Shown here: positions 8,771-17,307 of the stretch, piece after piece
How positions within the stretch are numbered: the stretch's first letter is position 1
How the letters are laid out: the number at the start of each line of letters is the position of its first letter
Assembly (NCBI GenBank): GCA_902826835.1
Contig: CADEGH010000006.1
Span: 192,929 to 256,928 of the forward strand
Length of the DNA: 64,000 nucleotides
Source: an uncultured bacterium
Lineage (GTDB): Bacteria > Planctomycetota > GCA-002687715
Direction: 5' to 3'
Notes under the pieces: generated by a model
What the model saw: the letters and a program-made list of their open reading frames with translations, nothing else
The model's database searches: none
Told to the model about the DNA's origin: nothing
Made by a program: the position numbers and the translations under genes

Positions 8771-10750
8771 GTGGCGATGCCGCGCCGTCTCACTATCGCT
8801 CTGGCTACCCCGAAGAGCGTGACCGAACGCTCCGGCAACCGCACCACCGCCCTCCGCTGGGCGGCCATCCTGCGCAGCCTCGGTCATCGCGTGCGCATCA
8901 CCGCTCCGAGCGAAGCGCCTGATGCCGATCTCCTCGTAGCCCTGCACGCAAAGAAGAGCGAGGGGGCAATCCGCCACTTTCACGGGTGTTTCCCGACGCG
9001 CCCGATCCTCATCGTGCTGACGGGGACCGACCTCTACGGCGATGCTGAAGACCGCTTGGACCCTGCGGTCCTGAGTCTGGCCGCTCGTCTGTTGGTGCTC
9101 CAACCGCTCGCGAAAGAAAGTCTGCCTCCTCACTGGCACAACCGCACCCGCGTGATTCTCCAGTCCAGTCCCTCGTTACCTCGCCAGGTTCGCAGCGATG
9201 GTCCCTTCGTGGTGTTGGTAGTGGGGCACCTGCGCACCATCAAAGATCCCCTGCGGACGGCGCGAGCCGCTCGTTTGCTGCCGGCGTCTTCCAAGATTTG
9301 CGTCCGCCATCTCGGCCGAGCGCTCGAAGAGGGCCAAGGCACTCTCGCAGAGCAGGAGATGCGCGAGAATCCCCGTTATGTCTGGCTCAAGGAGCGTTCG
9401 CGCGCCGAGGTCCGGGAGGAACTTTCGAGGGCCCATCTTCTCGTGCAGAGCTCCTTCGCCGAGGGAGGCGCCAACACCGTCTCGGAGGCGATCGCAGCCG
9501 GGGTGCCGGTGTTGGCGTCGAGGGTCGACGGCAACGAAGGCCTGCTCGGGCCAAGCTACCCAGGCTATTTCCCGGCCGGATCCACCGAGTCCCTGCGCGA
9601 CCTCCTGTATCGAGCCGAATCCGACCCGCGATTCCTGGCAAACCTCGAGGCCGCCGCCGCGGAGCTCGCGCCGATGTTCGCTCCCGCCGAGGAGCGGCGA
9701 CGATTCGAGTGCGTGCTGAGGGAGCTCTACCCTGAGCCCGCCGATGAAGCGGGAGCGACCGCTGCTCACCGACTCGTGATTCGAGTGCCCACTCGATCGA
9801 CTAGACCGTCGACCCTGGCCGACGACGTTCACGCTGGTCTCCACGCCGTTCCGAAAACCCTTCCTTGTCGCTGGTTCTACGACGAGGCCGGGTCGCGCCT
9901 CTTCGAGCGCCTCTGCGAAACCCCCGAGTATGAAGTCACTCGCGCCGAAATCGACCTCTTACGGTGAAACATCGACGACCTCGTGGCCGGGTTGCCACGA
10001 CCTCTCACCCTCCTCGAACTCGGATCCGGAGCGGGACAAAAGACTCGCTACTTCATCGAGGCTCTGCTGCGGCAGTCTCCGGCTCTGCGCTACGTGCCCA
10101 TCGACGTCTCCGAGTCCGCACTCAAGGAGAGTGGCCAGGCCCTCTTGGCGGACTTTCCTCGCCTCGAAGTCCAGGCTCTGGCGGCGACCTACGAGGACGG
10201 CCTGGCCGAGTTTTGGTCGACCCGCTGTGAACCCGCCCTCCTCCTTTGGCTCGGATCCAATCTCGGAAACCTGGACTCGGCCGCCGCTGGCCAGAGTCTG
10301 CGTGCGATGGCCATGCGCACGAGGATGGAAGACCGCCTCGTGTTGGGTCTCGATCTCGTCAAACCACCGGTGGTGTTGGAGCGCGCGTACGACGACGCCC
10401 AAGGTTTGACCGCCGCCTTCAATTTGAATCTGCTCACGCGCATCAACCGCGAACTCGATGCCGACTTCGACTTGGCCAGTTTTGTCCACGTCGCTCGCTG
10501 GGTGCCCGAGCTGAACCGCATCGAAATGCACCTGCGGAGTCGGATCGATCAGGTCGTCACGATTCGATCTTTGCAGGAGCGTTTCTCCTTTCGAGCCGGA
10601 GAGACCATCCACACCGAGTCCTCCCACAAATACGACCTGAAGGCCTTGGCGCCTTGGCTTTCGAGTGTCGGCTGGTCCATCGAGAAGAAGTTTGTCGACC
10701 CGTTCCGGGGGTTTGTGGAACTCCTTCTTGCCCCCCTGCCACCGTCATGA
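8771..10750 (+). CDS. SenB-like selenosugar synthase fused to EgtD-like histidine methyltransferase, with in-frame TGA
   Basis: One reading frame of 659 codons. Residues about 1-325 are a glycosyltransferase-like domain opening LTIALATPKSVTERSGNR and TALRWAAILRSLGHRVRI, the signature of SenB (selenosugar synthase). Residues about 340-659 are EgtD-like: DVHAGLHAVPKTLPCRWFYD, PEYEVTRAE, ELGSGAGQKTR, DLVKPP, AYDDAQGLTAAFNLN and FDLASFVHVARW match the histidine trimethyltransferase that makes hercynine. There is no stop between the domains. One TGA (9965-9967, codon 399) interrupts the EgtD part just before its SAM-binding motif, and homology resumes in the same frame at once. TGA may be Sec, a nonsense mutation or a base error. 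If it stops, the second part would need its own start, for example GTG 9983. The GTG start at 8771 is chosen; ATG 8777 is also possible. Confidence 0.8.
9981..10000 (+). promoter_or_regulatory. SECIS-like hairpin after the egtD TGA
   Basis: A perfect 7-bp stem (9981-9987 with 9994-10000) and a 6-base loop CGGGTT. The second loop base is G, 22 bases after the last base of TGA 9965-9967. Bacterial SECIS elements lie inside the coding region directly after UGA with a loop G at roughly this distance. GC-rich DNA makes such hairpins by chance, so this is only suggestive. Confidence 0.4.
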
Positions 10751-12054
10751 ATTGGGCGGCTGCCTTCACCGACGCCCGCGAGCGCACGAGGCTCCTCACC
10801 TGCGACCTCGACACGGAGGAGCGCCGTCTCGGGCCGATCCTCCCCATCGTCAATCCTCCGCTATGGGAGTTGGGCCATGTGGCATGGTTCCAAGAGCGCT
10901 GGGTGTTGCGTCACCGCCGAGGGCGGCCGCCAAGACGGCCCGACGCGGACGGTCTGTTCGACTCCACCGCGATTCCCCACGACCATCGTTGGACGTTGCC
11001 GCTCCCGTCCTACGCGGACGTGCAGGCGTACCTGGCAGAAGTGCTCGCGGATTTGCTCTCCGGCTTGCTTACGGATGACGACCGCGAGGGCGACTCGGAG
11101 CGTTACTTCCTCGAACTCGTGCTGCTCCACGAGGATATGCACGCCGAGGCCTTCTGGTACACCCGCCAGACCCTCGGCTACTCCGAGCCGGATCTAGGAT
11201 CGGCCAGGACCGACTCCGCCCAGGAATCCGCGACCGAGGCCATAGATCTCCCCGGCGGGAGGTTCAGGCTCGGCGCGGACTCCACGCCCTCAACCGGTCA
11301 AGCATCACGGTTCGTGTTCGACAACGAGAAGTGGGGGCAGATCGTCCAGGTTGCTCCGTTTCACCTCTCACGCGAGCCCGCGAGCGAGACGCAGTACGCC
11401 GAGTTCGTCCTGGCTCAAGGCTACCGCCGCCCGGAATGGTGGAGCCAACGAGGCTGGGAGTGGCGCGCAAAGTCGCGGCTTGAACGGCCGGCCCACTGGC
11501 AGGCGGCCAAGGGCGGCGATCTGCGGGTACGAAGCTTCGATCGACTGCGATCGCTACGACCAGGACATCCGATGTTCGGAATCTCGGCCTACGAAGCCGA
11601 GGCTTACGCCCGGTTCCGCGGCGGCCGCCTGCCCACCGAAGCCGAATGGGAATACTGCGCGACGACCGCGGGAGAAACGGATCGTGCCGGGCTCCTTGTC
11701 AAACGAGCCTATCCGTGGGGCGACTCCCCGCCGACCGCGGACCAGGCCTCCCTCGATGGTCAGTATCGCTCCCCGACCTCCGCCGGGGCCGTCCACGCCG
11801 GCGAGAGTGTGCACGGGTTGCGTCAACTGATCGGCAGCGTTTGGGAGTGGACCCAGAGCGAGTTCCTGCCGTTTCCCGGCTTCGCGCCTGATCCTTACGA
11901 GCAGTACTCCGAACCGTGGTTTGGATCCCACCGAGTGCTGCGGGGTGGTTCGTTCGCTTCGCATTCGCGCTTCGTGCACGGGGGCTTTCGCAACTTCTAC
12001 CGACCTGGACGCAACGACTTGTTCGCCGGAGTCCGTGTCGCTTTCGACGCCTGA
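10747..12054 (+). CDS. SenA/EgtB-like selenoneine or ergothioneine synthase
   Basis: A 435-residue non-heme iron enzyme: N-terminal DinB-like four-helix domain, C-terminal formylglycine-generating-enzyme-like (FGE-sulfatase) domain ending in the usual WEWT, RGGSF and GVRVAF motifs. The iron site is visible as H44 (GHVAWFQE) and H128/H132 (HEDMHAEA). The segments PPLWELGHVAWFQERW and HEDMHAE resemble SenA, which joins the selenosugar to hercynine, more than classical EgtB (HExxHxE). The ATG overlaps the EgtD stop (ATGA), showing translational coupling. I favour a selenium substrate because of the SenB domain upstream, but a sulfur substrate is not excluded by sequence. Confidence 0.87.
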   Translation: MNWAAAFTDARERTRLLTCDLDTEERRLGPILPIVNPPLWELGHVAWFQERWVLRHRRGRPPRRPDADGLFDSTAIPHDHRWTLPLPSYADVQAYLAEVLADLLSGLLTDDDREGDSERYFLELVLLHEDMHAEAFWYTRQTLGYSEPDLGSARTDSAQESATEAIDLPGGRFRLGADSTPSTGQASRFVFDNEKWGQIVQVAPFHLSREPASETQYAEFVLAQGYRRPEWWSQRGWEWRAKSRLERPAHWQAAKGGDLRVRSFDRLRSLRPGHPMFGISAYEAEAYARFRGGRLPTEAEWEYCATTAGETDRAGLLVKRAYPWGDSPPTADQASLDGQYRSPTSAGAVHAGESVHGLRQLIGSVWEWTQSEFLPFPGFAPDPYEQYSEPWFGSHRVLRGGSFASHSRFVHGGFRNFYRPGRNDLFAGVRVAFDA

Positions 12055-12272
12055 GTCGGTCCTGGACTTCGTGTCGCTCCTGGCGGAATTGCTCGGATCG
12101 GGAGTCAGGAGTTCCCCGATTCGCAAAGCTGCGGCCGCGATGGCCTCGGTTCCGAACCGACTGCGCCCACGCTGGCCGCCCCAGACCGTCATCTGCCGCC
12201 GAGAAAACTCTCCGCCCGATCCGCCGGTCCGGACTGGACGAATCCCCCACTTCGGCCTTAGGCTCCGAGGGC

Positions 12273-15200
12273 ATGCCTGGATTCACTTTCCGCCTCCTTG
12301 ACCGGGCAGTCCTCCCGGTGGTCTTGGCCCTGGCTAGCCTAGCCGTCGCGCAGGACTCCGCCCCCACTTACGCTCGCAACATCCGCCCCCTGCTCGCCGA
12401 CCGCTGCTTCACGTGCCATGGCCCGGATGCCGCCACGAGACAAGCCGACCTGAGGTTGGATATCGAGGCCGAAGCCAAGGCCCCTCGCGAGGGCGGCGCC
12501 GCGATCGTGGCAGGGAGTCCCGAGGAGAGCCAACTGTGGGCCCGGGTATCCAGCGCCGACGAAAACCTGCGCATGCCCCCGGTGGGCCATCCTCGTGGCG
12601 CCTTCTCGCGGAAAGAACTCGATGTCCTGGAGCGGTGGTTGCGAGACGGCGCCCGCTACGAAGACCACTGGGCCTGGGTCCCCCCGAAGGTGCCGCCCTT
12701 GCCGGAAGTCAAGAACACCACCTGGGCCAAGAACCCACTCGACCTCTTTGTGCTGTCCCGCCTGGAGGCCGCCGGCACCGGACCGAGTGCGGATGCGGAA
12801 CCGGGAACCCTACTTCGACGATTGTTCCTCGCGATCACCGGGTTGCCCCCCACCGTGGCGGAATTGGACGCGTTCGTGGCCGACCCGTCGGAGGCCGCCT
12901 ACACGGAGTGGGTACGGAAGCTTCTCGAAGATGAGCCTTACCGCACTCGATCCGCGGAACATTGGACGCGCCCATGGCTCGACGCGGCTCGCTACGCCGA
13001 CACGATTGGCATCCACACCGACAACGGTCGCACCCTGTGGCCCTGGCGCGATCGGGTGATCGAGAGCTTCCGGGAACACTTGCCCTGGGATCGGTTTGTC
13101 CACGAGCAATTAGCCGGTGACCTCCTGCCCGACGCCAATCAGAAGACTCGGGTCGCCAGCGGCTTCAACCGCGCCCACGTCATCACCGACGAAGGCGGGG
13201 CCATTCCGGACGAGTATCTCGTGGAATACGCCGTGGACCGCACGAGCACTTTCGGCACCGTGTTCCTCGGGTTGACTTTGGGCTGCGCGCGCTGCCACGA
13301 CCACAAGTACGACCCGATCTCCCAGGCCGATTTCTACCGACTCTTCGCGTTTTTCAATTCCAACGAAGAGCCCGGGCTTTACTCCCAGGAGTCGGACTCA
13401 CTGCGCGCGTTCGAGCCGGCAATGTCCATCCCTGATCCGGAACAACTGGCGACGCAACTGCGACTCGAATCCGCCATCTCCGAGGCCCGGAGTGAACTCG
13501 ATCGACGGGTCCCCGACGAGGAAAGCGAATTGGCGGGCTGGCGCGCGCGGCTGAGCGAAGAATTGGGCCTCATCCATGCCCCCACTACGGCCGTGAGTGG
13601 ACACTCCAATCGCCCCGGAGAGACCATCTCGGTCGAACCCGACGGGTCCTTCTTCGTGTCGGGCGAGGTCGCCGCAACCGCCGACCACACCTTGGTCGTC
13701 GGCACCGAAGCCACCAACTTGCGTCTGATTACGCTGCACGCGTTGGCCGACCCTCGACTGCCGGCCGGCCGCGTGGGCCGCGCTCCCAACGGCAATGCCG
13801 TGCTCTCGGGAATCACTGTCACTGCCATCCGGGCCGATGATTCCAACGTGCGGAAGATCGTGAAGATCCGTTATGGAGTCGCCAGCCTCGAGCAAAAGAA
13901 CGGCGACTACGCCTTCGTGAATGCCCTCGATCCGGACAGCCGGAGCGGTTGGGCGGTCGACGCGCATATGCAAGAGGGCGACCGCGTCGCCTGGATGCTG
14001 GCCGAGGAGCCCTTCGGCTTCGAAGGCGGAACGCGGTTGGAAATCCAACTGCGCTACCGCTCCATTTACGCCGAGCATCAGTTCGGGCGCGTGCACTTCG
14101 GACTGGCCAGTCTGAACGAAGCCGGTCTGGAGCGCCTCCCCGTCACCGCCGGCAACTGGCGCGAATCCGGCCCCTACCCCCAGGATTCCTCGGCATCCGC
14201 CTATGCGAGTGTCCACCCGCTCGAGGCCGAGCCGGTCGCCTCCGATCCTCGTCCGGCCGCCGGCGGAGCCACTTGGAGACCCCGGCCCTACCTGCCAGAT
14301 GGAGTGGTGCACCCGTTGCCTTCTGGCCTCGGGGTCAGTTACGCCGGACGCGAGTTGTGGTCTCCCTCGAAGCGCAAGATCGACATTGCCCTCGGCAGTG
14401 ACGACGGCCTCATCGTCCTGCATGAGAATAAGGAAGTGCTGCGGCGCGTCGTCGACCGCGGCGCTGCGCCTGACCAGGACCGGGTTTCGTTGGAATTGGC
14501 GCCCGGTCGCCAATCCCTGATCCTCAAGGTGGTGAATACCGGTGGAGAGTCTGGATACGCATTCCGGCGGGTGAACCAGCACCAGGAATTGGAGGGTGGC
14601 CTGCTCTACGCCCTCCTCCCACCGGAGCGGCGGCCGCCGGGATTTGAACCGGCGCTGGCGGACGCTTGGCGCCTCCGCCATTCGCCGCGTGTTCAAGCCG
14701 CGAAGGCCAAAATCGCTGCGCTCGAAGCCGAGCTCTCGACCCTCCGCAAGAGCATTCCGAACACGATGGTGATGCGCGAGATGGCCGCCCCGAAGGCCGC
14801 CTATGTCTTGAAGCGCGGCCGCTACGACTCTCCGGACGGAGAGCGGGCGACGCCGCGAGGATTACCCGAGGTTCTGGGTGCCTTCCCGTCGGATTTTCCA
14901 CGGAATCGCTTGGGACTCGCCCTGTGGCTCACGTCCAAAGACAACCCGCTGTTCGCGCGGGTGAGCGTCAATCGCTTCTTCGAACAGATCTTCGGAGTTT
15001 ACTTGGTCCGCACTCCCGAGGATTTCGGCCTACAGGGGGAGCTCCCCACGCATCCCGAACTCTTGGATTTCTTGGCCCTCGAGTTTCAGGCCAACGGATT
15101 CAGCGTTCCCAGCTTACTCCGATCCATGGTCTCGAGTCGGACCTTCCGCCAATCCTCGGCGTGGACTCGAGCCAATGCCGGTGCAGACCCCGAGCACCGT

Positions 15201-15848
15201 TTGCTCGGTCGCTACCCGCGTCGTCGGCTGACCGGCGAAGAACTCAGAGACCAGGCGCTCTATCTCGGACGCATCCTGGTCGAACGCACCGGCGGACGCA
15301 GCGTGAAGCCTTATCAACCTCCCGGGCTGTGGGAGGAAGTCGCGATGCCGGCGTCCAATACTCGTGCCTACGTCATGGGCGGCCAGGATGAATGGTGGCG
15401 ACGCAGTCTCTACACCTATTGGAAGCGCGCTGCCCCTCCGCCGTCGATGCTGCTGTTCGATGCGCCTACGCGAGAATCTTGCCAAGTTCGGCGCCACATC
15501 ACCAACACTCCCTTGCAGGCCTTGGCTTTGTGGAACGACCCGCAATTCGTAGGCGCAGCACGAGCCCTCGCTGATGTCGTCGTCCAATCGTCCTCGGACG
15601 ACGCGGGACGCATTCGATACCTGTACCGTGCCGCCTGTGGGCGCGAGCCCACAACGGTGGACCAGGAGACGCTGGGACGAGCGCTGACGCAGGCCAAAGC
15701 CCGCTACGCTCATGACGCGGAGTCTACTTCCAAGCTGGTTGCTGCCGGTCAAGCGCCGAAGCCGGAGGCGGCCCCCTCCGAATTGGCCCCATGGATTCTC
15801 CTCGCTCAGGCGGTCTTGTGCTCCGACGCTTCGGTATCCCGGAATTAA
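12273..15848 (+). CDS. Planctomycete PSCyt1/DUF1549/DUF1553 secreted cytochrome protein
   Basis: A 1191-residue exported protein. A signal peptide (to about residue 27) is followed by a cytochrome c-like PSCyt1 domain with heme motif CFTCH near 45. Next come a DUF1549 domain (including LGCARCHDHKYDPI, a second CxxCH), a long beta-rich insert, and a C-terminal DUF1553 domain with NRLGLALWLTSKDNPLFARV, VNRFFEQIFG and RRRLTGEELRDQAL. This domain set is almost confined to Planctomycetota and relatives, and is usually encoded beside a DUF1501 protein, as here. Function is unknown, but a periplasmic redox role in polysaccharide breakdown has been suggested. The start at 12273 gives the signal peptide; the frame stays open further upstream into the SenA-like gene's strand mate. 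Confidence 0.9.
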   Translation: MPGFTFRLLDRAVLPVVLALASLAVAQDSAPTYARNIRPLLADRCFTCHGPDAATRQADLRLDIEAEAKAPREGGAAIVAGSPEESQLWARVSSADENLRMPPVGHPRGAFSRKELDVLERWLRDGARYEDHWAWVPPKVPPLPEVKNTTWAKNPLDLFVLSRLEAAGTGPSADAEPGTLLRRLFLAITGLPPTVAELDAFVADPSEAAYTEWVRKLLEDEPYRTRSAEHWTRPWLDAARYADTIGIHTDNGRTLWPWRDRVIESFREHLPWDRFVHEQLAGDLLPDANQKTRVASGFNRAHVITDEGGAIPDEYLVEYAVDRTSTFGTVFLGLTLGCARCHDHKYDPISQADFYRLFAFFNSNEEPGLYSQESDSLRAFEPAMSIPDPEQLATQLRLESAISEARSELDRRVPDEESELAGWRARLSEELGLIHAPTTAVSGHSNRPGETISVEPDGSFFVSGEVAATADHTLVVGTEATNLRLITLHALADPRLPAGRVGRAPNGNAVLSGITVTAIRADDSNVRKIVKIRYGVASLEQKNGDYAFVNALDPDSRSGWAVDAHMQEGDRVAWMLAEEPFGFEGGTRLEIQLRYRSIYAEHQFGRVHFGLASLNEAGLERLPVTAGNWRESGPYPQDSSASAYASVHPLEAEPVASDPRPAAGGATWRPRPYLPDGVVHPLPSGLGVSYAGRELWSPSKRKIDIALGSDDGLIVLHENKEVLRRVVDRGAAPDQDRVSLELAPGRQSLILKVVNTGGESGYAFRRVNQHQELEGGLLYALLPPERRPPGFEPALADAWRLRHSPRVQAAKAKIAALEAELSTLRKSIPNTMVMREMAAPKAAYVLKRGRYDSPDGERATPRGLPEVLGAFPSDFPRNRLGLALWLTSKDNPLFARVSVNRFFEQIFGVYLVRTPEDFGLQGELPTHPELLDFLALEFQANGFSVPSLLRSMVSSRTFRQSSAWTRANAGADPEHRLLGRYPRRRLTGEELRDQALYLGRILVERTGGRSVKPYQPPGLWEEVAMPASNTRAYVMGGQDEWWRRSLYTYWKRAAPPPSMLLFDAPTRESCQVRRHITNTPLQALALWNDPQFVGAARALADVVVQSSSDDAGRIRYLYRAACGREPTTVDQETLGRALTQAKARYAHDAESTSKLVAAGQAPKPEAAPSELAPWILLAQAVLCSDASVSRN

Positions 15849-15852
15849 CCTC

Positions 15853-17307
15853 ATGAAGAATCCCTTGGACCACTCCGCGCTGCCGGGACTCGGCGAAACC
15901 CGACGTCGCTTTTTCGGTCGCTGCGCCGACGGCGCCGCCTCCGCGCTGGGACTGTCCGCGCTGGCATCGCTCGGCGAGCGCGGAACCGATGCCAACTTCG
16001 CGGGCCCCCATCACCGCCCGCGCGCCAAACAGATCATCTACCTCCACATGGAGGGAGCTCCGAGCCAGCTCGACTTGTTCGATTACAAACCCGAGCTCCG
16101 CCACCGATTCCAGCAGGACCTTCCCGATTCGATTCGCCAAGGCCAGCGCCTGACCGGCATGACGAGTGGCCAGGCTCGGTTCCCCGTCGCGCCTTCGATC
16201 TTTCGGTTCTCGAAGTACGAGGGCGAAGGTGGCGGTCTGTGGCTGAGCGAATTGCTTCCGCACTTGGGAGAAGTGGCGCACGAACTCCTGCTCGTGAAGT
16301 CGATGCACACCGACGCCATCAATCACGAACCGGGAATCACGTTTTTTCAGACCGGTACCGAACAGCCCGGGCGGCCATCCTTCGGAGCCTGGACCAGCTA
16401 TGGACTCGGGTCGCTCAATCGCAACCTGCCCACTTTCGCGGTGATGATCACCCAGGGGAAGGGCAACATGCAGGCGCTGTCGGCGCGATTTTGGGGCGCC
16501 GGTTTTCTGCCCTCCGAACATCAAGGTTGCAAGTTGCGGGTGGGATCCGACCCGGTGCTCTTCCTGCAGAATCCGGACGGTGTCACCCGCGAGGACCGAC
16601 GTGCATTTCTGGATGTGCTCGGCACTCTCAACCGCGAGGAGTTCGCCCAATCGGGCGATCCGGAAATCCTCGCGCGCCTGGCCCAGCACGAGATGGCCTA
16701 TCGGATGCAGATGTCGGTCCCGGAGCTCACTGATTTTTCGGGCGAAAGCGCCGACACTCTCGGCCTGTACGGACCGGATGTGCTCAAGCCGGGAACCTTC
16801 GCCGGAAGCTGCCTCTTGGCCCGCCGCTTGGTCGAACGGGGAACTCGATTTGTCCAGCTCTACATGCGTGGCTGGGACGCGCATGGCAACTTGCCGAACG
16901 AAATCAAATTGCAGTGCGAGGCGGTCGATCAGCCCATCGCCGGCTTGCTCAAGGACCTTCGTAGACGGGGCCTCCTCGATGAAACTCTGGTGCTGTTCGG
17001 CGGCGAATTTGGTCGGACCGTCTACAGCCAAGGGGAACTGACCGCGAAGAATTACGGGCGCGATCATCATCCGCGCTGCTTTTCGATCTGGATGGCGGGG
17101 GCGGGCTTGAAGAAGGGCATGACCTACGGCGAAACTGACGAGTTCTCCTACAACATCACGGAAAATCCGGTCTCGGTGCACGATCTGCACGCGACCTTGT
17201 TGCACCTCCTCGGCATCGACCATGAGCGCCTTGTCTACCGCTATCAAGGCCGGGACTTCCGCCTTACGGATGTCGCGGGAAGGGTCATGCGGGAGTGGCT
17301 GGCGTGA
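15853..17307 (+). CDS. DUF1501 protein with Tat-like leader
   Basis: A 484-residue DUF1501-family protein, distantly alkaline-phosphatase/sulfatase-like. The N-terminus has ETRRRFFGRCADGAASALG, a twin-arginine-type leader, so export is likely. Family motifs include IIYLHMEGAPSQLDLFDYKP, LLVKSMHTDAINHEPG, SFGAWTSYGLGSLN, GWDAHGNL, LFGGEFGRT and a late NYGRDHHPRCFSIWMAG. It starts 4 bases after the DUF1553 gene, its usual partner, and overlaps the next gene by 4 bases. Function of the pair is unknown. Confidence 0.9.
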   Translation: MKNPLDHSALPGLGETRRRFFGRCADGAASALGLSALASLGERGTDANFAGPHHRPRAKQIIYLHMEGAPSQLDLFDYKPELRHRFQQDLPDSIRQGQRLTGMTSGQARFPVAPSIFRFSKYEGEGGGLWLSELLPHLGEVAHELLLVKSMHTDAINHEPGITFFQTGTEQPGRPSFGAWTSYGLGSLNRNLPTFAVMITQGKGNMQALSARFWGAGFLPSEHQGCKLRVGSDPVLFLQNPDGVTREDRRAFLDVLGTLNREEFAQSGDPEILARLAQHEMAYRMQMSVPELTDFSGESADTLGLYGPDVLKPGTFAGSCLLARRLVERGTRFVQLYMRGWDAHGNLPNEIKLQCEAVDQPIAGLLKDLRRRGLLDETLVLFGGEFGRTVYSQGELTAKNYGRDHHPRCFSIWMAGAGLKKGMTYGETDEFSYNITENPVSVHDLHATLLHLLGIDHERLVYRYQGRDFRLTDVAGRVMREWLA

